This document shows positions 8,562 through 18,343 of a stretch of 64,000 bases of DNA, piece by piece. The notes under the pieces were generated by a model. That model had not been told where the DNA came from. It did no database searches and saw nothing but the letters and a program-made list of their open reading frames with translations. Location: contig JAWKZV010000002.1 in assembly GCA_041395745.1 (NCBI GenBank), forward strand, positions 620,001-684,000, given 5' to 3'. Position 1 is the stretch's first letter; each line of letters begins with the position of its first letter. The translations under genes were made by a program, and so were the position numbers. This DNA is from Porticoccus sp041395745 (lineage in GTDB: Bacteria > Pseudomonadota > Gammaproteobacteria > Pseudomonadales > Porticoccaceae).

Positions 8562-11141
8562 ATGGCTGAAGTCACCGTAAGCGAACTTGCCAAGGTTGTC
8601 GGAGCATCCGTCGACCGCCTGCTGAGTCAAATGCAGGAAGCCGGTCTGCCCCATAGCTCCGCTGATGCTCCCGTCAGCGACGAGGAAAAACAACAGTTGC
8701 TGTCCTACCTGAAAGGGTTGCACGGCGAACAGACGCAAGAACCGAGAAAGATTACGCTGAAGCGTAAAACTGTCAGCACCCTGAAGGCCGGTGCCGGTCG
8801 CAAGACCGTCAATGTGGAGGTGCGTAAGAAACGCACCTACATCAAGCGGGATGTGGACGAGCTCCCCGAGCAGGAAGAAATCGAACAGGTACAGGCGGAA
8901 ACGGTTGTTTCCGAGGTGGAAAGCGCGCCTGCCAGCTCTATGGTTGACGATATGGAGCTGAAGCGTCAGGCCGCCATTGAGGCTCGCCGCAAGGCTGAGG
9001 AAGAAGCTCGCCTGAAAGCCGAAGAAGAAGCCCGCCGCAAGGAAGAAGCGGCTCGGCAGACCCAGGTGGCAGAAGTCGAGCCCACTGCCGATCAAACAGT
9101 CCCCAGCGAAGCAGCCCCTGCCGCAGCCGATGCCCACAAACATGCCAAGAAGCATGTTCGCGTCGAGGACGAAGAGGAATCTGACGAGGCAGAGGCTCCG
9201 AAAAAGGCCAAGAAGCGCGGCGCCGTAAAAGACGCCAAGCGCAAGAAAGAAGATCTGCTGAAAGAAGTGGTAGAGGATGACAGCGATGAGTCCGGGGAGA
9301 AAAAACCTCGCCTGCGCTCTGGAGTTCCGGTACCCATCAAGTTAGAAAACAAGCACAAATTCAAAAAGCCCACCGACAAGATCGTCCACGATGTGGAAGT
9401 GCCGGAAGAGATTTCGGTGGGTGAGCTTGCCCAGCGCATGTCTGTGAAGGCCGCTGTGGTCATCAAGGAACTGATGAAGCTCGGCACCATGGCCAGCATC
9501 AACCAGGCCATCGACCAGGACACCGCCGTTCTGGTGGTGGAAGAGCTGGGCCATAACCCGGTGCCGGTCTCCGACGAGGAAGTGGAACTGAAGTTGATCC
9601 AGGCGCTGCAGGCCGAGGTGGATGAACACCTTGAGCCGCGGCCTCCGGTGGTGACCGTGATGGGGCACGTTGACCACGGCAAAACCTCGCTACTGGATTA
9701 CATTCGCAAGAGTCGCGTAGCGTCCGGTGAAGCCGGTGGCATTACCCAGCACATTGGCGCCTACCATGTGGATACCCCGAAAGGGACCGTCACTTTCCTG
9801 GATACCCCCGGCCACGCTGCGTTTACAGCGATGCGCGCCCGTGGCGCCCGCAGTACTGACGTGGTGATTCTGGTGGTTGCCGCCGATGACGGCGTGATGC
9901 CTCAGACCGAGGAGGCGATTCAGCACGCCCGTGCGGCCGGTGTTCCCATTGTGGTGGCCATCAACAAGATTGATAAGGAATCCGCCGATCCCGATCGCGT
10001 CACCAGCGAGCTGGCGGCGAAAGATGTCATCCCCGAGGAGTGGGGCGGCGATGTGCAGTTCGTGAAAGTTTCTGCGCACACCGGTGAAGGTATCGACGAC
10101 CTGCTGGATTCCGTGCTGTTGCAGGCGGAGTTGCTGGAGCTGCAGGCTCCCCGCAATGTGCCAGCCAAGGGCGTGATCGTCGAATCCCGTCTGGAGAAGG
10201 GCCGCGGTGCCGTGGCCACGGCACTGGTACAGTCCGGTACCCTGCGCAAGGGCGATCTGGTACTGGCCGGTGAGAGCGTCGGCAAGATCCGCGCCATGAA
10301 CGATGAAGCAGGCCGTCCCACTGCGGAAGCCGGCCCCTCCATCCCGGTGGAAATTCTCGGTCTGGACGTGCCGCCGGCTGCCGGTGAGGAATTCCTGGTG
10401 GTCGAGGATGAGCGCAAGGCCCGCGATCTGGCGGAAATGCGCCAGGAGAAGGCCCGTCAGGAGAAGGTTTCACGTCAGCAGGCCGCCAAGCTGGAGAATA
10501 TGTTTGCCTCCTTTGGCGGTCAGGATAAGGGCGTGTTGCCGGTGCTGGTCAAGGCCGATGTGCGCGGCTCCCTGGAAGCCATCCTCGCGACGCTGAGCGA
10601 TATCGGTACCGATGAGGTGGAAGTGACCATCGTCGGTTCCGGCGTGGGCGGGATCAACGAATCCGATATCAACCTGGCGATCACCACCGGTGCCGCCGTG
10701 ATTGGTTTCAATGTGCGCGCCGACAATGCCGCCCGCCAGTTGGCGGAAAACGAACAGGTGGATCTGCGCTACTACAGCGTTATCTACAACCTGCTGGATG
10801 ACGTCAAGCAGGCGCTGAGCGGATTGCTGGCGCCGGAGCGGCGTGAGGAAATTGTCGGTATCGCCGAAGTGCGCGACGTGTTCCGCTCGCCCAAGTTCGG
10901 TGCTGTGGCCGGCTGTATGGTTATTGAGGGCAATGTCTACCGCAACAAGCCGATTCGGGTGCTGCGCGACAACGTGGTTATCTACGAGGGCGAGCTGGAA
11001 TCCCTGCGCCGCTTTAAGGACGATGTCAACGAAGTGCGCAATGGCATGGAGTGCGGTATTGGCGTGAAAGACTACAACGATATCAAGATCGGCGATCAGA
11101 TCGAGGTCTACGATATCAAGGAAGTGGCACGCCAACTGTAA
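8562..11141 (+). CDS. infB: Translation initiation factor IF-2
   Basis: GTPase that brings initiator tRNA to the 30S subunit, matching the initiator tRNA gene at the head of this operon. The 859 residues comprise an IF2-N module (MAEVTVSELAKVVG), a long charged Lys/Glu/Ala-rich linker from about 90 to 270, a second IF2-N-like segment (ISVGELAQRMSVKAAVVIKE) and the G domain. The G domain shows GHVDHGKTS (near 368), DTPGHAAF and NKIDKE. Domains 2, 3 and the C-terminal tRNA-binding domain follow. Internal starts producing shorter IF2 forms are known in E. coli, but I cannot establish them here. Confidence 0.98.
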   Translation: MAEVTVSELAKVVGASVDRLLSQMQEAGLPHSSADAPVSDEEKQQLLSYLKGLHGEQTQEPRKITLKRKTVSTLKAGAGRKTVNVEVRKKRTYIKRDVDELPEQEEIEQVQAETVVSEVESAPASSMVDDMELKRQAAIEARRKAEEEARLKAEEEARRKEEAARQTQVAEVEPTADQTVPSEAAPAAADAHKHAKKHVRVEDEEESDEAEAPKKAKKRGAVKDAKRKKEDLLKEVVEDDSDESGEKKPRLRSGVPVPIKLENKHKFKKPTDKIVHDVEVPEEISVGELAQRMSVKAAVVIKELMKLGTMASINQAIDQDTAVLVVEELGHNPVPVSDEEVELKLIQALQAEVDEHLEPRPPVVTVMGHVDHGKTSLLDYIRKSRVASGEAGGITQHIGAYHVDTPKGTVTFLDTPGHAAFTAMRARGARSTDVVILVVAADDGVMPQTEEAIQHARAAGVPIVVAINKIDKESADPDRVTSELAAKDVIPEEWGGDVQFVKVSAHTGEGIDDLLDSVLLQAELLELQAPRNVPAKGVIVESRLEKGRGAVATALVQSGTLRKGDLVLAGESVGKIRAMNDEAGRPTAEAGPSIPVEILGLDVPPAAGEEFLVVEDERKARDLAEMRQEKARQEKVSRQQAAKLENMFASFGGQDKGVLPVLVKADVRGSLEAILATLSDIGTDEVEVTIVGSGVGGINESDINLAITTGAAVIGFNVRADNAARQLAENEQVDLRYYSVIYNLLDDVKQALSGLLAPERREEIVGIAEVRDVFRSPKFGAVAGCMVIEGNVYRNKPIRVLRDNVVIYEGELESLRRFKDDVNEVRNGMECGIGVKDYNDIKIGDQIEVYDIKEVARQL

Positions 11142-11164
11142 CGGTGTTTTGAACCGACGATATT

Positions 11165-11563
11165 ATGCCCAGAGAATTTACCCGTAATGACCGGGTTGCC
11201 GATGCACTGCAGCGGGAACTGGCCGAACTGATCCGTGACGAAATGCGCGACCCGCGCCTCGGTCTGGTGAACATCACGGCGGTGGAAGTCAGTCGCGACC
11301 TGTCCAGCGCCAAGGTGTTCGTCAACCTGGTGGGTGCGGAGTCCGCCGAGCAGAGCGAGGCAGCTGCCGAGCTGCTCAATGGTGCTGCAGGCTTCCTGCG
11401 TTCCCAGGTGGCCAAGCGCATGCAGCTGCGGATTACGCCGAGATTGCGCTTTATCTATGACTTGAGCGGCAAGCGCGGCCAGGAGTTGTCTGCGCTGATC
11501 GAGTATGCGGTCAACAGTGACAAGGCTCGCCACAAGGATTCCGATCCCTCCGGGGAGCAATAA
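11165..11563 (+). CDS. rbfA: 30S ribosome-binding factor RbfA
   Basis: Small KH-fold protein that binds immature 30S subunits and helps process the 5' end of 16S rRNA. The 132-residue product begins MPREFTRNDRVADALQREL and has the conserved EMRDPRLGLVNITAVEVSRD block followed by AKVFVNL. The C-terminal tail is short and polar. It lies 23 nt after infB and two bases before the truB start, fitting a single transcript. Confidence 0.97.
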   Translation: MPREFTRNDRVADALQRELAELIRDEMRDPRLGLVNITAVEVSRDLSSAKVFVNLVGAESAEQSEAAAELLNGAAGFLRSQVAKRMQLRITPRLRFIYDLSGKRGQELSALIEYAVNSDKARHKDSDPSGEQ

Positions 11564-11565
11564 GT

Positions 11566-12537
11566 TTGGGGCGTCGCAAGGGCAGGCCGGTCAACGGCAT
11601 TCTTCTGTTGGACAAACCGCTGAATATGTCGTCCAACAGTGCGCTGCAAAAGGTACGACATCTGTTCGGTGCGGCCAAGGCAGGACATACCGGTAGCCTT
11701 GACCCACTGGCGACTGGCGTTCTGCCGGTGTGTCTCGGAGAAGCCACCAAGTTTACCCAGTTTCTGCTGGACGCAGACAAGCGCTACCGGGCGACTTTCC
11801 GCTTTGGTATCGCCACTGCAAGTGGCGATGCTGACGGCGAGGTGCTCAGCGATGACGGTGCCCCGATGCTGACGCAAGCTCAAGTGCTGGCAGCACTGCC
11901 TGAGTTCCGGGGTGAGATCGACCAGGTGCCTTCCATGTATTCCGCCCTGAAGCACCAGGGACAGCCGCTCTACAAGCTGGCCCGGGAAGGGGTGGAAATC
12001 GAGCGCGAGGCCCGCCAGGTGAGCATCTTCTCCCTGGAGATGATGGCGTTTCGGCCCGGCGAATTTCCGGAAGCGGATGTTGAGATCCACTGCAGCAAGG
12101 GTACCTACGTGCGCACCCTGGCGGAGGATCTCGGTAAACGGCTGGGCTGTGGCGCCTACGTGTCGAAACTGCACCGCTCCGCAGCCGGTCCTTTTGATGA
12201 AGGCCAGGCGATCAGCCTGGCGGAACTGCAGGCACTCGGCGACAGCGGTTCGTTCCCCGCGCTGGATGCGCTACTGCTGCCGATGGATGCCGGTATCCAG
12301 CACCTGGAAGCAGTGGAATTGTCTGCTGATTCAGCCTTTTACTTCCGCCAGGGCCAGCCGGTAATGGTGCCGCAGGTCTATCAACGGAGCGAAGAAGGCG
12401 ATATAGTGCGCGTCTTTGAAAATAGGGATCAGGATGATCGGGGTGAGTTACCCGATGAGTCGTCCCCGCTGTTTCTGGGGGTGGCGGAAGTGACCGACGA
12501 CGGGCGTGTGGCGCCAAAGCGTCTGGTGGTATTTTAA
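11566..12537 (+). CDS. truB: tRNA pseudouridine-55 synthase TruB
   Basis: Makes pseudouridine 55 in the T loop of tRNAs and also acts as a tRNA-folding chaperone. The 323 residues include the family opening GRPVNGILLLDKPLNMSSN, the catalytic Asp in HTGSLDPLATGVLP, and YSALKHQGQPLYKLAREG. A C-terminal PUA-like domain ends at RVAPKRLVVF. The start is TTG at 11566, two bases after the rbfA stop, with GGGGAG ten bases upstream. The rare start codon is the best choice because the conserved sequence begins immediately. Confidence 0.96.
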   Translation: MGRRKGRPVNGILLLDKPLNMSSNSALQKVRHLFGAAKAGHTGSLDPLATGVLPVCLGEATKFTQFLLDADKRYRATFRFGIATASGDADGEVLSDDGAPMLTQAQVLAALPEFRGEIDQVPSMYSALKHQGQPLYKLAREGVEIEREARQVSIFSLEMMAFRPGEFPEADVEIHCSKGTYVRTLAEDLGKRLGCGAYVSKLHRSAAGPFDEGQAISLAELQALGDSGSFPALDALLLPMDAGIQHLEAVELSADSAFYFRQGQPVMVPQVYQRSEEGDIVRVFENRDQDDRGELPDESSPLFLGVAEVTDDGRVAPKRLVVF

Positions 12538-12573
12538 CCGCCGCTGCCATGACGGGCAGGGGCGAAAAAGTAT

Positions 12574-12589
12574 TTGCTCCTCGGAGCAA
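12574..12589 (+). other. Stem-loop in the truB-rpsO spacer
   Basis: TTGCTC, loop CTCG, GAGCAA lies in the 158-base gap before rpsO. It has no T run. The spacer probably also holds an rpsO promoter, but I do not see a clear one. Confidence 0.3.
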
Positions 12590-12695
12590 TTGGCGGGCGT
12601 GGTGCAACAGACTAGCTGCATCAGCCCATTGAACTAGGGTACCTGTAAATATGCGCGGGTGCCCTGAACGTAAACCCGCATATTGGAGAAAAACC

Positions 12696-12962
12696 ATGTT
12701 AACACCAGCTGAAAAAGAAGCCATCGTCAAGGAATACGCCCAGGCAGAGGGCGATACCGGATCTCCGGAAGTACAGGTGGCACTCCTGACAGCCAACATC
12801 AACAAACTGCAGGGTCACTTCAGTGACCACAAGAAGGATCACCACTCACGCCGTGGTCTGATCCGGATGGTAAACCAGCGCCGCAAGCTGCTGGACTACC
12901 TCAAAGGTAAAGATGCAAGCCGTTACACACAGCTGATTGGAAAGCTCGGACTGCGTCGTTAA
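12696..12962 (+). CDS. rpsO: 30S ribosomal protein S15
   Basis: Primary 16S-rRNA-binding protein of the 30S platform. The 88-residue product (MLTPAEKEAIVKEYAQAEGD...) has the usual length. It contains the RNA-contact segment FSDHKKDHHSRRGL and ends GKLGLRR. The ATG at 12696 is preceded by TTGGAGA. An in-frame extension upstream (MRGCPERKP...) is not part of the protein. In E. coli S15 represses its own translation through a leader pseudoknot. I cannot fold one reliably here. Confidence 0.98.
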   Translation: MLTPAEKEAIVKEYAQAEGDTGSPEVQVALLTANINKLQGHFSDHKKDHHSRRGLIRMVNQRRKLLDYLKGKDASRYTQLIGKLGLRR

Positions 12963-12974
12963 TCGAATTGCTGA

Positions 12975-12994
12975 CGGCTCCTGCGGGAGCCGTT
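12975..12994 (+). other. rpsO-pnp intergenic stem-loop
   Basis: ACGGCTCC, loop TGCG, GGAGCCGT is a perfect 8-bp stem 12 bases after rpsO. It lacks a T run. In E. coli the matching spacer carries a terminator and an RNase III processing hairpin that underlies pnp autoregulation. This stem is the obvious candidate for that role here. Confidence 0.5.
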
Positions 12995-13017
12995 CACGCG
13001 TAAGGAGATAGGTAAGA

Positions 13018-15174
13018 ATGGTGAATCCCGTAACCAAAACATTTAAGTACGGTAACCACACTGTAACTCTGGAGACCGGCCGTATTGCGCGCCAGGCCAC
13101 CGGAGCGGTGATGTGTACCATGGACAAGACGGCGGTACTCTGTACTGTGGTCGGTGCCAAAGACGCCAAAGAGGGACAGGATTTTTTCCCCCTCAGCGTG
13201 CACTATCAGGAAAAAGCCTATGCGGCCGGCAAGATCCCCGGCGGCTTTTTCAAGCGCGAAGGTCGCCCCAGTGAAAAAGAAACCCTGACGTCACGCCTGA
13301 TCGACCGCCCGATTCGCCCGCTGTTCCCGGATGGCTTCAAGAATGAGGTTCAGGTTGTCTGTACCGTGATGTCCTCCGATAAGAACGTGGACCCGGATAT
13401 CGCTGCCATGATCGGTACCTCCGCGGCGCTGGCCATTTCCGGCATTCCCTTCAATGGCCCCATCGGCGGTGCTCGCGTGGGTTACACCCGCGACAAGGGC
13501 TACCTGCTGAACCCCACTTATTCCGAGCTGGCCGAGTCCGAGCTGGACATGGTGGTGGCCGGTACCCGTGAAGCGGTACTGATGGTGGAATCCGAAGCCC
13601 GCGAGCTGCCCGAAGACATTATGCTCGGCGCTGTGCTCTACGGTCACCAGGAAATGCAGGCGGTAATCAAGGTTATCGACGAACTGGCTAGCGAAGTCGG
13701 CAAGCCCCGCTGGGCCTGGCAGGCAGCTGCGGTTAACGAAGCCCTGGCTGACGCGCTCAAGGCACAGGTGGGTGAGGGTCTGGATGCCGCCTATCGCATT
13801 ACTGACAAACAGCAGCGTGTCGCTCAGCTTGACAGCCTGCGCAGTGCAGCGATCGCTTCTCTGGCCAATGGAGAGACCGGCGCAAGTGAAGAAGACGTGC
13901 GTGATGCCTTCAAGAAGCTGGAAAAGAAAATTGTGCGCGGCCGCATCATCCGCGGCGAACCCCGTATCGATGGTCGCGATGGCAAGACCGTGCGTTCCAT
14001 TGATGTCGAGGTGGGCGTATTGGCCAAGGCTCACGGTACTGCCCTGTTCACCCGCGGTGAAACCCAGGCGCTGGTGGTTGCCACCCTCGGTTCCCTGCGC
14101 GATGCACAGCTGATCGATGCTCTGGAAGGTAAGCGCGAAGACCCTTTCATGCTGCACTACAACTTCCCTCCCTATTCTGTAGGTGAGTGCGGTCGCATGG
14201 GTGCCACCGGTCGCCGTGAAATCGGTCACGGTCGGCTGGCTCGTCGTGGTGTTGCTGCGGTGTTGCCGAAGACTGCTGATTTCCCTTACTCCATCCGTGT
14301 GGTATCTGAAATTACCGAATCCAATGGTTCCAGCTCCATGGCTTCCGTGTGTGGTTCCAGCCTGGCGTTGATGGATGCCGGTGTGCCCCTGAAGGCGCCG
14401 GTGGCCGGTATCGCCATGGGTCTGGTGAAAGAGCCCGACGGCTTTGCCGTGTTGACCGACATCCTCGGTGACGAGGACCACCTCGGCGATATGGACTTCA
14501 AAGTGGCCGGTACCGCCCAGGGCGTGACCGCGCTGCAGATGGACATCAAGATCGAAGGTATCACCGAAGAGATTATGGACATCGCTCTGGCCCAGGCACT
14601 GCAGGCCCGCCTGCACATCCTTGGCGAGATGAACAAGGTGATCAACAAGGGTCGTGAGGAAGTGGCGGAATCGGCACCTCGCTACCACACCATGAAGATC
14701 GATCCGGACAAGATCCGCGACGTGATCGGCAAGGGTGGCGCCACTATCCGCTCTATCACTGAAGAGACCGGTTCCACCATCGACATCGACGACGATGGCA
14801 CCATCCGTATCTACAGTGAAGACAACGATAGCCTGGCCAAGGCCATCTACCGCATCGAGGAAATCACCGCCGAAGCGGAAGTGGGCAAGATCTACGAAGG
14901 CACCGTGGCGCGTATCGTCGATTTCGGCGCATTCGTAACCATCATGCCGGGTACCGATGGCCTGCTGCACATCTCCCAGATCGCCAAGGAGCGAGTGGAA
15001 AATGTGTCTGACTACCTGAAGGAAGGTCAGCAGGTGCGCGTCAAGGTGCTCGACGTCGACGCCCGCGGTCGCATCAAGCTCTCCATGAAAGAAGCCATGG
15101 AAGAAGAGGGTGGCAGTGAAGCCCCGGCAGTGGAAGCTGCCGCGGAGGAAGCCCCACAATCTTCCGAGCAGTAA
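13018..15174 (+). CDS. pnp: Polyribonucleotide nucleotidyltransferase (PNPase)
   Basis: Phosphate-dependent 3'-5' exoribonuclease and degradosome partner. The 718-residue protein has the full order: first RNase PH domain from residue 10, a helical linker near 240-320, a second RNase PH domain (GETQALVVATLGS, GRREIGHGRLARRG), a KH domain (IGKGGATIRSITEETG near 562) and a C-terminal S1 domain (GKIYEGTVARIVDFGAFV). The acidic Glu/Ala-rich tail after 695 is common in this family. The start ATG has TAAGGAG upstream. It is the last gene of the operon, with a strong terminator behind it. Confidence 0.98.
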   Translation: MVNPVTKTFKYGNHTVTLETGRIARQATGAVMCTMDKTAVLCTVVGAKDAKEGQDFFPLSVHYQEKAYAAGKIPGGFFKREGRPSEKETLTSRLIDRPIRPLFPDGFKNEVQVVCTVMSSDKNVDPDIAAMIGTSAALAISGIPFNGPIGGARVGYTRDKGYLLNPTYSELAESELDMVVAGTREAVLMVESEARELPEDIMLGAVLYGHQEMQAVIKVIDELASEVGKPRWAWQAAAVNEALADALKAQVGEGLDAAYRITDKQQRVAQLDSLRSAAIASLANGETGASEEDVRDAFKKLEKKIVRGRIIRGEPRIDGRDGKTVRSIDVEVGVLAKAHGTALFTRGETQALVVATLGSLRDAQLIDALEGKREDPFMLHYNFPPYSVGECGRMGATGRREIGHGRLARRGVAAVLPKTADFPYSIRVVSEITESNGSSSMASVCGSSLALMDAGVPLKAPVAGIAMGLVKEPDGFAVLTDILGDEDHLGDMDFKVAGTAQGVTALQMDIKIEGITEEIMDIALAQALQARLHILGEMNKVINKGREEVAESAPRYHTMKIDPDKIRDVIGKGGATIRSITEETGSTIDIDDDGTIRIYSEDNDSLAKAIYRIEEITAEAEVGKIYEGTVARIVDFGAFVTIMPGTDGLLHISQIAKERVENVSDYLKEGQQVRVKVLDVDARGRIKLSMKEAMEEEGGSEAPAVEAAAEEAPQSSEQ

Positions 15175-15189
15175 GCGACAGGCAGGATG

Positions 15190-15219
15190 AAAAAGCGGGG
15201 ATCAAACCCCGCTTTTTTT
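15190..15219 (+). terminator. Terminator after pnp
   Basis: AAAAAGCGGGG, loop ATCAAA, CCCCGCTTTTTTT: a GC-rich stem with a long T run directly behind the pnp stop. It closes the metY-to-pnp transcription unit. Confidence 0.92.
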
Positions 15220-15305
15220 ATGCCTGTGATTGAACAAAACATATCCATCAACAAACCTCCTGTGGCTGACCACAGCTTGCTTCCTTTCAGGTCCAATCCC
15301 TGTCC

Positions 15306-17165
15306 ATGAACGAAGATCGCGCCATCAAGAATCCGCAGCTGGAGTACCGTCTCTATGCGGGACGACTGCTGTTTACCCTGCTGGTGGTACTGATCATGGC
15401 GGGAGTACTGATGTGGCGCTATTACCACTTGCAGGTGGTGCGGCACGAAGAGTTTGTGACCCTGTCCGATCGCAACCGGCTGCTGGTGGAGCCGCTGCCG
15501 CCGACTCGCGGCCTGATCTATGACCGCAACGGTGTGTTGTTGGCGGATAACCGACCCAGCTTCAACCTGTCCATTGTCAAGGAGCGTGCCGGGGATCTGG
15601 ATGCCCTGCTGATGGAGCTGGATCGGCTGGTCGGTGTCTCTGAAGCGGAAAAGGAACGATTTTTCAAACAGCTGGCGCGCCGTCGTCGACCCTTTGAGGC
15701 AGTGCCTCTGCGACTCAACCTGAACGAAAGGGAACAGGGCATCCTGGCGGTTAATGAACACCGGTTGCCGGGGATGGAGGTCACTGTACAACTGCTCCGC
15801 TACTATCCCTTTGCTGACGAACTGGCCCATGTGCTGGGCTATGTGGGGCGCATTAACGACCAGGAAATCCAGGAACTGGACCCGGTCCGCTACAGTGGCA
15901 CTCTGGTGGTGGGTAAAACCGGGTTGGAGAAATACTACGAGGACGAGTTGCTCGGTGAGGTCGGCTACCAGACCGTGGAAACCAACGCCCGGGGAAGGGT
16001 GATGCGACAGCTGGATCGCACTGATCCCCAACCCGGCAAGGACCTGCATCTCTACCTGGACAGTCGTCTCCAGCATGTGGCTTACGAGAGCCTGGCGGGA
16101 GAGCGCGGTGCGGTGGTGGCCATCGAGGTGGCCACCGGCGGTGTACTGGCCATGGCCAGTGCCCCGAGTTTCGATCCCAATGAATTTGTCACCGGCATTG
16201 GTGTGGACAGTTACAACACCCTGCTCAATTCACCGGACCGCCCGCTGTTTGACCGGGTGTTGCAGGGACAGTATCCCCCCGGCTCCACGGTGAAACCGGT
16301 TTTCGGCATCGCAGCGTTGCAGAGCGGCACCATCAGCCAGGATTTCCGTATCTTCGACCCCGGTTTCTATCGGCTGAAGGGGGATAAGCGGAAATACCGG
16401 GACTGGAAGAAGGGTGGCCACGGCAGCCAGATTTACCTGAGCGATGCGATCATCCAGTCCTGCGATACCTTTTTTTATGACGTGGGCGTCAGGATGACCG
16501 TTGATGTGTTGTCCCTGTACGGCACCCGCTTCGGTCTCGGTCAGAAAACCGGCCTGGACATGCCTTCCGAGCGCGCCGGGATCATGCCTTCCCGGGCCTG
16601 GAAACGAGCCGCCAAGGGGCTGGCCTGGTATCCGGGAGATACGGTCAATACCAGTATCGGTCAGGGCTTTACCCTGGCAACGCCGATGCAGTTGGCGGTG
16701 CTGTCCTCGCGGCTCGCCAGTCGTGGTGAAATCCGTCCGCCCCAGTTGGTGCGCAAGCAGGAAAATATCCAGCCACCGGCCGGTATCATCAAGGTGGCCG
16801 ACAGCCACTGGAATTATGTGCATCACGCCATGCAGGAAGTTGTTCACGGCCTGCGCGGCACGGCCAAGGGAATCAATAAGGGTCTGAACTACCACATAGC
16901 CGGCAAAACCGGTACCGCACAGGTCATTGGCATCAAGCAGGATGAAGAATACGACGCTGAGCTGGTGTCCAAACGCAATAGGGATCACGCCCTGTTTGTC
17001 GCCTTTGCCCCGGTGGAAAATCCCCGCATCGCAGTGTCGGTGATTGTGGAAAATGGCGAGCACGGCAGTTCTACCGCTGCACCTGTGGCCCGCAAGTTAA
17101 TCGATGCCTATATGGAATATTACCCGGAAACCTCGATTGTGGAGTCCACCCATGGGACAAGGTGA
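15306..17165 (+). CDS. mrdA: Penicillin-binding protein 2 (elongasome transpeptidase)
   Basis: Class B penicillin-binding protein that cross-links peptidoglycan during lateral growth, paired with RodA. It has one N-terminal membrane anchor (LLFTLLVVLIMAGVLMW, about 21-37), a dimerisation domain with TRGLIYDRNGVLLADNRP, and the transpeptidase domain. The active site is STVK at 327-330 (YPPGSTVKP), with the KTG box at 534-536 (GKTGTAQ). The length of 619 is normal. The ATG has only a weak ribosome site. Its end overlaps the rodA start by 14 nt, implying coupled translation. Confidence 0.96.
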   Translation: MNEDRAIKNPQLEYRLYAGRLLFTLLVVLIMAGVLMWRYYHLQVVRHEEFVTLSDRNRLLVEPLPPTRGLIYDRNGVLLADNRPSFNLSIVKERAGDLDALLMELDRLVGVSEAEKERFFKQLARRRRPFEAVPLRLNLNEREQGILAVNEHRLPGMEVTVQLLRYYPFADELAHVLGYVGRINDQEIQELDPVRYSGTLVVGKTGLEKYYEDELLGEVGYQTVETNARGRVMRQLDRTDPQPGKDLHLYLDSRLQHVAYESLAGERGAVVAIEVATGGVLAMASAPSFDPNEFVTGIGVDSYNTLLNSPDRPLFDRVLQGQYPPGSTVKPVFGIAALQSGTISQDFRIFDPGFYRLKGDKRKYRDWKKGGHGSQIYLSDAIIQSCDTFFYDVGVRMTVDVLSLYGTRFGLGQKTGLDMPSERAGIMPSRAWKRAAKGLAWYPGDTVNTSIGQGFTLATPMQLAVLSSRLASRGEIRPPQLVRKQENIQPPAGIIKVADSHWNYVHHAMQEVVHGLRGTAKGINKGLNYHIAGKTGTAQVIGIKQDEEYDAELVSKRNRDHALFVAFAPVENPRIAVSVIVENGEHGSSTAAPVARKLIDAYMEYYPETSIVESTHGTR

Positions 17166-18294
17166 TTTTGTCCGCCGTATGGATTCCGGCGGTGCCGCCA
17201 TCTATGGCGAACCCAGCCAGTGGCAGAAGGTTCACCTTGATCTGCCATTATTGCTTTTGCTGGCGCTGTTGGCGGGCGTGGGACTGTTCGTCCTCTTTAG
17301 CGGCAGCGGCCAGAGTAACTTTTACGTAGAGCACCAGTTGATCAACTACGCGGTGGGTTTCACGGTGATGTTGATACTCGCGCAGGTGCCACCGCGCCTG
17401 CTGGATCGCTGGGCTTTTCTGCCCTATTGCGGTGGGGTGGTACTGCTGGTGGGAGTGCTGGTATTCGGCATCGGTGCCAAGGGTGCCCAGCGCTGGCTGG
17501 AAATTGCCGGTTTCCGCTTCCAGCCCTCGGAGATTCTCAAGGCGGCGGTGCCGCTAATGCTGGCCAGCTATCTCGGTAGCCATTCGCTGCCACCCCGCTT
17601 CAAGCATGTGCTGTTTGCACTGGTGTTCATTGCCATTCCTCCGGTGCTGGTGATCCTGCAGCCTGATTTGGGCACAGCGATTCTGATCGCTGCTTCGGGG
17701 TTCTTTGTGCTGTTTCTGGCGGGCCTGCCGAAGCGCTATCTGCTGTTTGCGGGTGTTGCCGCCACTGCGGTGCTGCCCTTGATGTGGTACTACGTGCTGC
17801 ATGACTACCAGCGCCAGAGAATTCTTACCATGTTCAATCCGGAGGCGGACAAGCTGGGGGCCGGCTGGAACATCATCCAGTCCACCATTGCCATCGGTTC
17901 CGGTGGGTTGCATGGCAAGGGCTGGATGCTCGGGACCCAATCGCAACTGGATTTCCTGCCGGAAAGCCATACAGACTTCATCATCGCGGTGCTGGCGGAG
18001 GAGTTTGGCCTGTTCGGCGTGATGTTGTTGATGGCACTGTATCTGCTGATCATTGTCCGTTGTATCATCATCTGCCTGCGGGCGCAGAGTATGTTTGGCC
18101 GCCTGCTGGCGGGGAGTATTACCCTGACTTTCTTTGTCTATGTATTCGTTAACATGGGCATGGTGTCGGGGATTCTGCCGGTGGTGGGGGTGCCCCTACC
18201 GCTGGTGAGTTATGGCGGAACGTCTATTGTGACCCTGATGCTTGGGTTTGGTATGCTGATGTCCGTCAGTACCGAAAAGAAAAGATCAATCTGA
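17152..18294 (+). CDS. rodA: Peptidoglycan glycosyltransferase RodA
   Basis: SEDS-family polymerase that builds glycan strands from lipid II in the elongasome. The 380-residue product has about ten membrane segments. Family signatures include FQPSEILKAAVPLMLASYL, the extracellular WNIIQSTIAIGSGGLHGKGW and LDFLPESHTDFIIAVLAEEFG, and the final PLPLVSYGGTSIVTLML. I chose ATG 17152 inside the 3' end of mrdA because GGAG precedes it. The open frame extends 16 codons further up within mrdA. Confidence 0.95.
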   Translation: MGQGDFVRRMDSGGAAIYGEPSQWQKVHLDLPLLLLLALLAGVGLFVLFSGSGQSNFYVEHQLINYAVGFTVMLILAQVPPRLLDRWAFLPYCGGVVLLVGVLVFGIGAKGAQRWLEIAGFRFQPSEILKAAVPLMLASYLGSHSLPPRFKHVLFALVFIAIPPVLVILQPDLGTAILIAASGFFVLFLAGLPKRYLLFAGVAATAVLPLMWYYVLHDYQRQRILTMFNPEADKLGAGWNIIQSTIAIGSGGLHGKGWMLGTQSQLDFLPESHTDFIIAVLAEEFGLFGVMLLMALYLLIIVRCIIICLRAQSMFGRLLAGSITLTFFVYVFVNMGMVSGILPVVGVPLPLVSYGGTSIVTLMLGFGMLMSVSTEKKRSI

Positions 18295-18343
18295 CTGGGT
18301 CTGGTGTGGGGTAAAGGGCGAACAGCCCGGGGCACAGAAACTT

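Noticed and set aside
12651..12695. N-terminal extension of rpsO
   Set aside because: S15 always begins at the MLTPAEKEAI-type start, which has its own ribosome site.
13291..15159. 622-codon open frame opposite pnp
   Set aside because: It lies fully antisense to a certain gene. His/Gly/Val-rich composition mirrors the codon pattern of the sense strand, and there is no family resemblance.
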